64,000 nt of DNA from Agelas oroides. Its lineage: Eukaryota; Porifera; Demospongiae; Agelasida; Agelasidae. The stretch's first letter is position 1; each line of letters starts with the position of its first letter. The notes under the pieces were generated by a model. It did not search any database and had not been told where the DNA came from. It saw only the letters and a list, made by a program, of their open reading frames with translations. This document shows positions 1 to 10,010 of this stretch, piece after piece. The translations under genes and the position numbers were made by a program. The DNA lies in NCBI GenBank assembly GCA_949130485.1, contig OX422183.1:2065436-2129435 (forward strand). Direction: 5' to 3'.

Positions 1-59
1 TCTTCGTTGTCCTCTTGAGACATATTAAATCCATTTGTTTTTAGTAGAAACTTTGGATC

Positions 60-175
60 TTTGATCAGCTTCTTTAAATTCACTTTGATACAGCAGATTG
101 TAAATGTCTCTGTTTGGAGCCCGGCTCCCCGACAATTTTGGAGTAAGGGCAGCCGTAGGACGGCAACCCGCAAAA
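60..175 (-). other. Host-like exon fragment RAPNRDIYNLL
   Basis: Minus-strand sequence reads LTPK..S..RAPNRDIYNLLY then FKEADQR. A second copy lies at about 30160-30235 (RAPNRDVYNLLH, followed by a GTAAGT donor), and an FKEA-like piece recurs near 27180. The sequence at 1-55 also recurs at 9508-9570. It appears to be a duplicated exon of the unrecognised minus-strand gene family seen across 3-31 kb, joined here to the retroelement. No function can be assigned. Confidence 0.45.
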
Positions 176-1404
176 GACCCAGGCGATGTCTCTGGTGTGC
201 CAGCAGCAGGCTTGGCAGCCTGAATGGAGAAATGACAGCGGGATGGCTGTGGTGACAGCAAAGACAATGCAGTAGTGGTAGCGAATAGCGACTGCAGCAG
301 CCATTTTACCGTCTGTACACAAAGGATGTCATCTATGTATCGCTTCCAGAGTGCCGGTTGGAGGGGCTCACTCTTGAGGAAGCACGAATCCAAGGAATCC
401 ATAAAGAGATTCGCACAGGAGGGGGCCATCTTGGTGCCCATGGCAGTGCCCTGTATTTGTTGGTATTGGAAGGAAAAGACATTGCATTTGAGCACTATGT
501 CAAAAAGTGTTTGCATGATGTTTTTGGGCAGTGGGAGAAGATCTCTGTTCTCCAATGAGCGAAGGCACTCGGAAGTGCCCTCATCCTGTGGGATATTAAG
601 GTAAAGGGCAGAGACATCTATAGTAACTAAGAGGCAGTTGGGGGGAAAGTGGGAGGATTCTATAGTGGAGATAAGGTGGCCTGAATCTCTAATGTAGGAG
701 GGCATTGTGGTTACTTGGGGCTTAAGGTGGTGGTGTAGGAACTCTGAGATCTTTTCCGTTGGTGCACTACAGCCGCTTACTATAGGCCGGATGCCATGGG
801 GATTTTTGTGCACTTTTTAGAAAGTACAGACGTTGGGTCCTGGGGGTGCCTGGAGGCTTCAGAAATGAATGGGTGTGTTTATCTATGTAGTTCTGAGCAT
901 ACAGGTCGTCTATGAAACGGCCTATATTCTCAGACGTTACTTATGTAGGTAGAGGTATCTTCTACAACTCCCTTTGTCCGCCTTCTTGATGGTGAGGTTC
1001 TTGTTCCTCCTCAAGGAGTCGAGGCTTCGTATTTCCTGCATGGTGAGGTTGGGGTTCCAATCTGATTTTCCTTTGAACGGGTGCTTGGGTGGGGGAGGCT
1101 TGTGACCAAAGAAGTGTTTGACCCGGAGAGATCTGAAAAATCTTTCTATAGTGGGTGATCTGGGGGTGGGAACAAAGTTGAGGCCTTTGGAAAGTATTCA
1201 TTCAGAGGGGGGGGGGGTCTAGTGTGTGGCTACTTAGGTTAATAATAATAATAGGTAGGGGAGAGGTAGAGGGAGGAGAGAGGTTGGGGGTTACGGCTGT
1301 CAGATGTTGTCGGGGTTGTGTCCGGTTGCCTTTCCTCTGGTCGGTCGGGTTTCCGTTCTTCTGAAAAACCTTCACTGTGTCTGCGTAGGACCTGGGTTTT
1401 GGAT

Positions 1405-1660
1405 TGGAGGAGGTAGGGTTAGGGTTAGTAGGAAGGGGAGCCGGCTCTTTCTTCTGTGGGAGGTCTTAGGTTTAGTGGCCTTAGTTTTGGATTTAGGGTT
1501 ATGGTCCGAGCGCGAAGCGTGCGGTTCAGTCTCGGTTAGGGTTGGTAGAGGGCTAAGGGAGAACGGGCCAGAGTGGGAGTTTTAGAGTTCCCGTTCCGGT
1601 TCTTGCTTTTTCCTCTCTTGTTGGTCTTAGGTTTGGTAGGTTTGGGTTTAGGGTTAGACT
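1405..1660 (+). repeat. Telomere-like TTAGGG runs inside the retroelement linker
   Basis: Short runs such as GTAGGGTTAGGGTTAG (near 1413) and GTTTAGGGTTAGAC (near 1646) resemble the animal telomere repeat but are short and interspersed. They fall in the linker region of the Penelope-like relic, so they may simply be element sequence. Confidence 0.5.
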
Positions 1661-2183
1661 TAGGGGGGTTGTGCAGTTTCTGGAGCTTCTTTTCCTTCCG
1701 ATTTTTCCGAACTTCTCTAGGTTTTTCTCTGTCTTCTCCATCGTCTCCTGGTGGGTGGTGAGTTCCTGTGGTGAGGGAGAGAAGGGTAGGTTTTTGAGGA
1801 TGTCTTTTACTTGGTCAACCTCATTGACAAGGTCGATTGCAACCGTCAGGTAGTGGTCGACTAGGGTTTTAATTAAAGTTTTCGTCTGTAGCTTCGAGGG
1901 TTTTATCCCATTTGTCCTTGAGATTTGTTCGTGAGGACGTGAAGGCTTGAGGTTCCAGGTGGATCCTCAGGCCTTCTGGGATCAGGTTGTCCTCCAGGCA
2001 CTGTTCGAGGAAGTGCCTGTGGTTGTGTGCTTGAATGAGCTGGTGGGAGAGCCTATGGTAGCTCTTCCTCAGCTCGAGAAGCTGTGACGCGCTGTTAGCG
2101 GATCCTGCCGTGGCGGATACCATGCGGGCATTTCCGTCTGGGTTATGGTCCGAGCGCGAAGCGCGAGGCTCGGTCTCGGTCAA

Positions 2184-2726
2184 TGAAATGCTCCCGACGC
2201 TATCATAATGGTTGTGTTCAAAACATGCTGGTTTTCATGCTTGTCCACTGCTGTGTGCAAAGGAGAAAGGTCAGGTGTAATTCAGTTAGGTGAGATTGTA
2301 GTAATACATTTTCTTTATCAGTACCCTCTTCTACCTCCTCTTAACCAGTGGAAGGTGGTTGGTGTAAAACTTGTCATGTTTACCTGTTTTAATGCTCGCT
2401 GACTTTCGGAATAGCTGTCCAGTGTTGTAGTTGTGGATGTACTGCTTACATGCGTGGCTTTGAGAAAAAACAGTGTGGAAAAAATGCATGCTTAATGGAT
2501 GCTACCTTTTCCCACATGCAGTTTCCAGTTCTAACTGTGTTGCGTGCACTTTGCTGTCCCTCCTCCTCAACTGCTCCTCCCTTCTTCGAAAATCTTGCTC
2601 TCTTCTTTCCAATTGTCCTACCCGCATTCCCACTTGCGTCTCTCTTTCTGCAACCATTACCTCCCATTCCCATATTGTCTTTTCAGATTGCGGCAAGCGG
2701 ACACTTCTTCGACGGAGCGCCTCTCT
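2184..2726. other. Non-coding stretch
   Basis: Open frames here overlap in several phases on both strands and show no recognisable domain. I see no RNA gene and no strong repeat. Confidence 0.4.
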
Positions 2727-2922
2727 GAGGCTAGGGCTGGGAATGAGGCTAAGGTTGGGAATGAGGCTAAGGTTGGGAATGAAGCTAAGGCTGGGAATGA
2801 GGCTAAGGCTGGCTAGAGCTGGGAATGAGACTAGGGTTGGGAATGAGGCTAGGATTGGGAATGAGGCTAGGGCTGGGAATGAGGCTAGGGCTGGGAATGA
2901 GACTAGGGCTGGGAATGAGGAT
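2727..2922 (+). repeat. 18-bp tandem satellite, about 11 units
   Basis: Head-to-tail units of about 18 bp close to GGCTAGGGCTGGGAATGA, with A/G and T/C variation between units. They keep both strands open and so create spurious Arg/Gly- or Ala/Ser-rich frames. The same motif occurs singly elsewhere in the window as the end of short inverted repeats (for example about 38410, 49300 and 60310). Confidence 0.9.
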
Positions 2923-3654
2923 GCGTATAAGTGGAAGGCGCTATGCGTGTATGTCAACTGCAGGTTGAGGGCAAGTTTTGTCACTTCGTGTTAAATATAA
3001 TGGTCTGTGAATACAAACTTAATTCAGGAAGATTTTGAAAAGCTGTTTTCTCATTTTACCTCTAACTGAGGAATATGGCTAGCAAACAATATCTTCATAG
3101 TTGTCTTCAATGCCCACAAGTCAGCTTGCACATAGTGAACTTGACTAGAATCAGTCATACTGCTCCATTCAGCACTCTTTCTCCTCCAGCTCACTAGCAA
3201 CTATGCAATGCCTACCAATCCTGATTGCTTTACCATCAAAATTGATTGGTTGTTGCTGTGCTATAACCCCTCCCATGTGCTTTCAACTATGTGTGTAAGG
3301 CAAAATGTGGAAGTTCACATTTAGGAATTTTTGCAGTGCTGCAATGGCTATTGACAATAATAGCAAAAAGTATTTGCTGTAACCTGATTGGTCAGAGCAT
3401 GGTCTTTATAGATCCACGCATGATCTCTATGTATTTGATCATGTTAATAGTCAAAACAAACACAATTTAAGACTCCTCAGCCCTGAGTATTGTCTTCGCT
3501 GTGCTCAGGTCACCACAGCCTGTCGCCCTCAAGTTTCTAAACCGAGTAGATCCCTCAGACCAGCATCTAATTGTGTATCCCATACAAACTGGAGTTGGTT
3601 TCAGTGCTTTCCATGTACGAGATTCTTTGTTTCATGAAAATATGTTGTAGACTA
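2923..3654. repeat. Non-coding, partly duplicated at 23.09-23.43 kb
   Basis: The part at about 3130-3440 (from TAGTGAACTTGACTAGAATC onward) is found again at about 23097-23420 with scattered substitutions. No gene is visible. Confidence 0.6.
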
Positions 3655-3893
3655 AGCTTGTAAATCTTGAGCAAACCACAACGTTTAGAGTGAGTACATT
3701 TTATTATAGTTTTCTTCTTCTGCATGGTTCACATTTCGCAGACTGACTAGTTATGTCTCATTCTCAGGCTATGTGTGATCAAGAAGACAAACTTATTTTA
3801 GGAAGACAATGAAAAAATGTTTCTTATTTCACCTCTAACTGAGGAACATGGCTAGTAGCTATACATTACAACACATGATTTAGAATGACTTAC

Positions 3894-3968
3894 CTGACAA
3901 TGGCAAAAGATGAACCCATCATTGTCACAGAAAGCTTCCAAATAGCCTACCAGGAGCCGGGTGGTCAT
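3894..3968 (-). CDS. Cysteine-containing exon, family copy 1
   Basis: A 75-bp, phase-0 exon bounded by an acceptor (TTACAG before ATG) and a GTAAGT donor. It encodes 25 residues ending CDNDGFIFCHCQ. Five more exons of the same design (D..GF.FC.C[QK] at the donor) occur on the minus strand of this window. The spaced Cys and His residues suggest a metal-binding or disulfide element split by an intron, but I do not recognise the family. Confidence 0.55.
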
Positions 3969-4907
3969 CTGTAATGACAAGATACGCAGCAAAGCTTGGG
4001 TACTTCAGTTTTGATGTTGTTGATTCCTATCATAGTGATTTTTGCATGCGTTTGTTGAGTATCACTAGGCAACTACAATCCCGCAGTCATTCATGATTAC
4101 ACAAGTAATTTCTTGTGTAATAAAATCAGCTCTGCGCACACTTGACACTTTCATAGCACTCATTTCACTGTACAAAGCTATGCTGGTTAAGTACGTATAT
4201 AAAAGCTGGAGATGTGCTTTTCCATTCTGAGACACCGTACATTTTTACAGGGTGCTGTACTACAACCATAGCTATCATATAGTTAAACAGTAAATAGAGA
4301 CAGCTCTGCATTCTACTATCTGCTGCTACATACACTTCAATATCTCAGTAAATCACAGATGATGTACATACAAAGTCATCCACTGTACTAGTACATAGTA
4401 CTTAGGTGAATTTGGTGTTGTCCCACCTCCACGGCCCCTACGTCCACGGCGACCAGGGCCTCCGGTGCCATGTGGTCTATGACCAGGACCAGGAGGTGGA
4501 ACTGCAGATTCCTCACCTGCTGGTATGGTATGCCTTGGAGGAACATACAGCTCTGTTGACACTCCTGTCGGCAGCCCTTTTTCCCCAGATGTTGACCCAG
4601 TACCCACCCTACCCCGTGCAGGCAGTTGGTCGTTTCTGTTGGATGAGAGAATAATGGATGAGAAGTATTGCTGCACAGTTATGTAACCGTTTTTACAACA
4701 CAAAGACTACTTACATGTAGATGTTGTGCAACCGGAATAGTTTTCATCATTAGTAGCCTTGTCACCAGTTTTCAAAAGGCCTGGTGATTAAGACTCATGT
4801 TCTAGTCTTGTGTGAAAATACAAACTTAATTCAGGAAGATATATTGAAAAGTCACCTGAGGAACATGACTAGCATACATCAATTGCATGTGATTTAAGTC
4901 AACTTAC

Positions 4908-4986
4908 TTTGCAGTGGCAGAAGAGGAATCCATGGTCCTCAAAGGCCTCTTCAATGTACAGCACCAACTGTTTGGTACGTAGCAAT
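4908..4986 (-). CDS. Cysteine-containing exon, family copy 2
   Basis: Acceptor CACAG at 4987-4988 and a GTAAGT donor after 4908 bound an open exon ending YIEEAFEDHGFLFCHCK. Its duplicate at 22629-22708 has one extra base in the CAGCTGGG run and is therefore out of frame. This copy looks intact. Confidence 0.55.
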
Positions 4987-5919
4987 CTGTGATGACAAGA
5001 TATGCAATCCATGCAGAAATGTGATGTTAGTGAGGAGCTTCTTTAGACTGGAAAGTAAAAGCTACAGATAGAATTCGGGGTCTCTGAGTCCTTAGAGATC
5101 CTAACTCAAGTTTCATAAGCATCAGTGCCTAGTACCAGTGATTCTCTCACTTGTGTTACTAAGCTTGCAAACTTTTATCAAAAGTAGATCCTGGGTGTCA
5201 ACTAGTAGCTCATATATCAATGATGCAGTTGTTCATTGTTACAGTAATGTGTTTTGAAGAAACAGTTGTGTACACTAGCAGTATATACCAGTTCTATACA
5301 TACTTGGCAGATCTTTCTCTGCCTCTCGCACATCTTCATCTTTTGGACTACCTGAAGCTTTCCCCTGGCTGCTTTAGACACACCAACAAACTGCTAAACA
5401 CGGACACTGTAAAGTGGATCGGTTTGAACATGCTTTTATTGCTGGACAAGATGCTCTACAGTCTCACAAGTAAAACAATAAATATTCAACAGTTACTCTC
5501 ACATGCAGTGGATGTGTGGGGAAATGTAATTGCACTTTCATTTTACAATGGCAATACACAAATTCTCCATTGTTGGCACTATATCATAGGCCAATGTGAT
5601 CATCTGTATAGGGAGGCAAGTTATTCAGAGAAGTATAGCTATGTTGTTGGCACCATGCTTGAGGAAGTTGTGTATACATGACAGTATGTACCCAATGCAT
5701 GGACAAAACCTGTTCATGTTTTGAGGCTAGTATATGTCAGTAATAATACATGAATTTCCAGCATGGTTAGCTTAGAGCTGTGAACAAGTGTTTGTAGTGA
5801 GATAGGGAGAGCATGAAGCATACATATGCACAATAGTTGAGACCATACCCTTAATTTCTTCTCTTTTTCCTGACAATATAAAATCTCAACACACAACCAA
5901 CTGAAGCTTGGCCTGTCAC

Positions 5920-5976
5920 TTGGCAAAAGCAGAACCCTTCCTTGTCTGCACACGTCTCTTTGATGTAAGCCAGCTC
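5920..5976 (-). CDS. Cysteine-containing exon, family copy 3
   Basis: A 57-bp phase-0 exon (AAAG acceptor, GTGACA donor) encoding ELAYIKETCADKEGFCFCQ. The duplicate at 24157-24213 encodes the same 19-residue design with few changes. Function unknown. Confidence 0.55.
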
Positions 5977-6330
5977 CTTTATGTGACTTAGTGTTTATAG
6001 GTAATGTTTCTCATGTGGACATGCTCAGTAAGGTCTGTGCAAGTTTCAACTTACCCTACAAGAGTAAACACAGTGACAGCTCACAGAAGAAATTCTGAGG
6101 AGTGGTCCTAGTAGAACCACTACATAGTGTGACTGACTACATGAATTGACACATGGAGCAATGTGGTTCAAACTAAACTGAACGGATAGCATATATACTT
6201 GAAAATACAGAAATAAAATCTGTGTCATAAATTGTAGCTATAATAGCTACTTACAGAACCTTGGCAGCAATCAACGCACAAGGTGGATGCACACTCCTGT
6301 AGATGTATCCCTCACCTCAATTTCACTGGT

Positions 6331-7540
6331 AATAAACGGCAACATCGGAAAAGGTTTATATATCCCTTTGAACAAAAGCGTGAGCCGCTAGTTTTCTTAT
6401 CAGTAAATTTGCAATTATTGTGCTTGGAAAAAATGGGTAAATTGGTGAGGTGACGTATCACCTGTATACGAAATGTTTGGCTGTGACATGTACAATGCAG
6501 CTATTAGAGTTATGTAGAACCTGTGACAAATCTCCATGAGGACATGTATTGAATTAGAATCCTGCTTGCCAATAAAACAACATTCAAGTCTATCAGTAAG
6601 GTTTTTGCACTTGTGCAGTTTACAGGGTTGAAGGGGGTGGCGGTAGAAGTGGAGGTGCTGTGTGCAGGCAATAAAGAAACTCATTCTAAGACCAAGGTAT
6701 CAACAAGGGAGACCCCACCCAAGAGCTGATGAGTAGTATGATAAAGTATGCCAAGTTGTGCATCTTGTATGATATATAGTATGAAGTTGTACATCTTATG
6801 GAATCGTCGTTTGACAAGTGGTCTGAACAAAGAAAAATGGCACTTTTGCTACCGCGCACTTTTGCATTTAGCTGTCTTCCGTGTGGCTTTTGGACCATTG
6901 CCAGAAATGCAGGGACACGGATTTTGCACTCTTTGGATACGTCTGTTACATTTCCGTTACACGTACTTCATGTTTTACTACGGGAGCCTATAGTGGTTCA
7001 AACTCTAACTTTAGTGACGAGCTTACCTTGACATAAATGTGTTGTTAATGATATATTCACCTTCTGCTTTCTCTCTACTAGCCACAGATACCTACAGTGC
7101 TGGCTCCTGAAGGTCACAGAATTTGCCATTCGCAATAGTATTTCTACCGTATTTTCACACATTGAAGTGTGAAAACCAAGGCATTTCAAATTTTCTGAAA
7201 TAAAAATATACACTTTTGCAGTTCATTTTTGATTGGTTAATGATATAATTCACTTATTTTTGATGTCCTCTGCCCAACTAGCCGTAAAGTTTTTACAGAT
7301 TTTGTTCACAGAATTTGCCAAATCAGTACAAAATAGGTACAAAAATGTACGCTAGCATATACAATTACGGATAATTCCAAATACGGTACAACGTAAACTT
7401 CCGCGTTTTACCTGTAACTCCGTACGCTACAGAAATAACGTCGTGACCGCCGCGCTATTCAAATTTCTGGCAATGCAACTATACCAGTCTTGTTGACCAC
7501 GGAGGCACTCAAAGAGGATGTCTGGGTGCTTAAATAAGCT
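6331..7540. other. Non-coding, with fragments of dispersed repeats
   Basis: The piece at about 6440-6570 (GAGGACATGTATTG, then CCTGCTTGCCAATAAAAC) recurs near 9715-9835 and in part near 20760. The remainder shows no gene that I can support. Confidence 0.5.
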
Positions 7541-7627
7541 TTTACATACGAGAGTCTACCAACTCTCTGATAAAGCCTACTAATAAAAGACTTATGACTA
7601 GTTGGCTTGTTTTTGACCAGCTCATAC

Positions 7628-7854
7628 GTGTCATAAAAATGTCCTGAACAAAGTATAGGAGTGCTCTGCAGGCCTTTGGGTACTCTACCCCAAAAACATA
7701 ATATGCCGCCATTAAGTGCAGCAACCCTTCTACATGTGTCTCTCCTGGCACTTCACATGTTTCTTGGTCTTTGGCACATAAAATCGTCTGGGGCCATTCC
7801 CCATCATCTGTGAAGACCACAAGATCGTGGAGGTGAAATGATTGTTGATATTGC
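7628..7854 (-). CDS. Exon of unrecognised gene (HLMAAYYVFGVEYP)
   Basis: A 227-bp exon with a CATACAG acceptor and a GTATGAGC donor. It encodes a stretch with VVFTDDGEWPQTI, then HVEGLLHLMAAYYVFGVEYP and ALLYFVQDIFM. The composition (helical, aromatic, no low complexity) and clean splice signals argue for a real exon. The pattern recalls uncharacterised animal proteins with LMA-YYVF and YP-LxFLQ phrases, from memory only. It lies downstream of, and on the same strand as, the PHD-like exon at 8869-8948. Confidence 0.6.
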
Positions 7855-8086
7855 CTGTATGTGAACAAAAAGGAGTGAGTGTAAGACCTATTTCAGGCAC
7901 TTGGAATATGTGGATGTGTAAACGGTTCCATTCCCTTATATGCATGGCATACACATCTGTAGGATCTAACGCTAGGAGTCTGAATCAAAGTATCCTGTAG
8001 CATTCTAGAACCACACACCTGTTCACATTTTGTGTCTAAGTTCAATAGTGAATAATATTAGTGGCCAGAGCCTAACTTACAGGGGT

Positions 8087-8175
8087 CACCTCCACCACAT
8101 CATGGGGAGAAGGCTTATAGAAGATGTTCCTTTTCAGAGTATTTACAGTTTTTTTCTCTAAGCTGGTTCCCCCTC
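8087..8175 (-). CDS. Exon of unrecognised gene (NIFYKPSPHDVVEVTP)
   Basis: The minus strand reads SLEKKTVNTLKRNIFYKPS then PHDVVEVTP up to a GTAAGT donor after 8087. The 5' boundary is not certain: an AG lies a few bases upstream, but its phase does not match the exon at about 8390-8590. It belongs to the same gene-like cluster as the neighbours at 7.6 and 8.9 kb. Confidence 0.4.
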
Positions 8176-8389
8176 TTCACCAGTCAGCGCAAATGGTAAT
8201 TCAGTTTTTTCTCAAAGATTCCCCTGATCGATTCCCCCACCACCTGATGCAACTCATACATTAGCTGTAGAAAATAACATTCCATCAATATACACGTAAT
8301 ACTATCACTAGGAGCTCTTTTGGAACATCCTATATACTCAGCTAGCTAACAACCCAAAACTTTTGCAACCACTTACATGCATTCTTAAT

Positions 8390-8590
8390 TACCATTTTGG
8401 AACCTTGAATGCTGGGTACTTCTGGACAATGGTGTCAATAGACACCGGTGTTTGTAGCCACTCATTCCTATGTGGCGTAGTTGAATCTAGGAGGCACTGT
8501 ACTGTTTGGCTCGGTACAGGAGCCCTTCCTTCAAACAACTTCTGGAGGGCCTCCTCCATGTCTCAATCGCTCTCATTCTCAGCTACTTTA
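8390..8590 (-). CDS. Exon of unrecognised gene (TIVQKYPAFKVPKW)
   Basis: The minus strand opens MEEALQKLFEGRAPVPSQTV and ends TPVSIDTIVQKYPAFKVPK with a GTAATT donor. The text is protein-like with no repeats. I infer it belongs with the exons at 7.6, 8.1 and 8.9 kb. Confidence 0.45.
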
Positions 8591-8868
8591 GCAACTACAG
8601 GTGGCAGCTGGATGCCCTTCAGCTTTTGTGCCTTTGCCGCAGAACTGCTCCAATGTTAGTCTAGGTACGGTTATGATTTTACCACCTATACACATCGGTT
8701 ACTTATAACTAACAATTTCATCCCTGAAACAGCTAATACTTGACCAAACTAGTCAAAATGGATATTAAACAGTTCCATTTAGTGTGTACATTCATGATCT
8801 AATGTTTGTTTTCATTCTTGAGTGAATGATCTGAAAGAGTCTAGGTTGGTTGTGATTTTACCACTTAC

Positions 8869-8948
8869 ACGAATCATTGGACACCTTTTTTCAGCACAAT
8901 ATTGATGGAACCATTGCTGGCAGCCACCAACACAAAACAACGCTTCGT
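8869..8948 (-). CDS. PHD-finger-like exon
   Basis: An 80-bp exon with an AAAAG acceptor and a GTAAGT donor encodes EALFCVGGCQQWFHQYCAEK followed by RCPMIR. The C-x3-C-x2-WFH-x2-C spacing is close to the C-terminal half of a PHD zinc finger, a fold that commonly reads histone tails. The N-terminal zinc ligands would be in an upstream exon not identified here. A degenerate copy with a stop in place of a Gln codon lies at about 19630-19710. Confidence 0.6.
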
Positions 8949-9339
8949 CTTTTCAATTTTATAGGAAGTATATTAGCACGTACACAATCCACATAACTCA
9001 CATCGGCTTCAACTTACTTCCTTGTGTCAATTTCTGCTTGTATAGCCTAGCTAACTTTGTGAGCTGTGCTAGTGGTCTTATTTTGCAAGTAGACTTATAC
9101 TCTCCATTAAACTTCACCCAAATAATGTGTGAGTGTTGTGCATGCAGCTGTGGTATCTCTCATACACACATCTTTAATGATGGAGTGGAAAAAGCTACCT
9201 TAAGACCAGTCCTTATCTATAAGTACCTTATAAGCGAGACATGCAGTGAATACAAGTGTGTTTGCCAATATCCAGCCAGCCAGTTGTAAAGCTAGTACTG
9301 CTAATAATTGCTGCCAGCACTTACACAGTCACATTTTTT

Positions 9340-9546
9340 CTAACTGGTGACTATATACATCTCTAGGATGTCATTCAATGTTTGAACCTCTATCTCAAGC
9401 TCAAGCTTCCTGCATTCATGGATGATTGAGTTTGCCTGCAGTTTTGTAACATCCTTAATGAGGCTTGTGAGTGTTGGATTGGTTTCTGCACAGGCCGAAT
9501 GGAATGACTCTTCGTTGTCCTCTTGAGACATATATATTAAATCCAT
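9340..9546 (-). CDS. Coiled-coil-like exon of unrecognised gene
   Basis: A 68-residue open frame has an acidic start (SQEDNEESF) and a heptad-like tail (CRKLELEIEVQTLNDILEMY). Parts recur at 1-55 (start) and at about 19440-19480 (end), so it is a duplicated module. It may be the first part of the gene that continues to 7.6 kb. No exact start or donor can be fixed. Confidence 0.4.
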   Translation of the reverse strand: MDLIYMSQEDNEESFHSACAETNPTLTSLIKDVTKLQANSIIHECRKLELEIEVQTLNDILEMYIVTS

Positions 9547-9699
9547 TTTGTTTTTGGTAGAAACACACTCATGCCTCCACCAGTCGAAAAACCTAAAGCA
9601 AACATTTTGTTCTCTGATATAACCACACAGCTACACCATCTGTGAGCCACCATCATTTTTTTTGGTTTACTCATTGGGCATTCCTCTGCTATGGTGAGC

Positions 9700-10010
9700 C
9701 TTTAACGCAATGAGGTGACATCACCTGCACACACAACATGCCAGGCTGTGACATGTTCATGCAGCTAGTAAAGTTTTGTGGACATGTATTGGATTAGGAT
9801 TAGGATCCTGCTTGCCAATAAAACAACATTTACACAAAATCTGTCATTAGTAGCAAGAACTACAAGACAAAGACATTTTAGAGGACCTTGTTTAACAAGT
9901 TTATCCAGGGGTACCATGCCCCCAGTTCTCCCTGCAGCAACACCAAATATGCATCACACATTTGCTCAAATTTATATTGTGCAAATGCAATTTTGGCCTT
10001 TGCTGTAGGC
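9700..10010. repeat. Dispersed repeat fragments
   Basis: Phrases here (GACATGTATTGGATTAG, AAAACAACATTTACAC, AGGACCTTGTTTAA) recur near 6530, 15750, 20760 and 26570. They form the non-exon part of a module repeated through 3-31 kb. Confidence 0.55.

Larger units (their letters stand above)
25..2183 (-). pseudogene. Penelope-like retroelement relic (reverse transcriptase)
   Basis: Reading on the minus strand from 2183, an N-terminal part has the phrase SYHRLSHQLIQAHNHRHFL. A frame change near 1870 leads into a Lys/Pro-rich linker (about 1860-1550). Around 990 the phrase NLTIKKADKG appears, and from about 813 the reverse transcriptase core: RPIVSG, then TIDVSALYLNIPQDEGT, GTAMGTKMAPSCANLFMDS and RYIDDI (about 330-350). 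The order and motifs (DVSxLYxNIP, GTAMGTxMAPxxANL, RYIDDI) are those of Penelope-like elements, which reverse-transcribe their RNA and, in canonical members, carry a C-terminal GIY-YIG nuclease. Here the core stops just after RYIDDI and runs into host-like sequence; no GIY-YIG part is seen. Frameshifts near 1865 and 815 and internal stops make this a dead copy. Confidence 0.82.
3655..6330 (+). repeat. Low-copy segmental duplication, copy A
   Basis: This segment matches 21428-24660 in the same order and orientation: the start (GCAAACCACAAC..TTTAGAGTGAGTAC), the block at 4100-4720, the exon at 4908-4986, the block at 5270-5460 and the exon at 5920-5976 all have counterparts. Copy B carries an extra inserted piece at about 22870-23570, part of which matches 3130-3440 here. 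It holds three minus-strand exons of an unknown gene family. Confidence 0.8.

Noticed and set aside
2473..2994. Long frames on both strands (RAGNEA / LGMRLR repeats)
   Set aside because: An 18-bp repeat keeps frames open regardless of coding.
5220..5681. 153-residue plus-strand frame, partly kept in the duplicate at 23723-23986
   Set aside because: Homology to the duplicate is at DNA level and both lack splice or domain evidence; the neighbouring exons are on the other strand. Kept only as part of the duplication.
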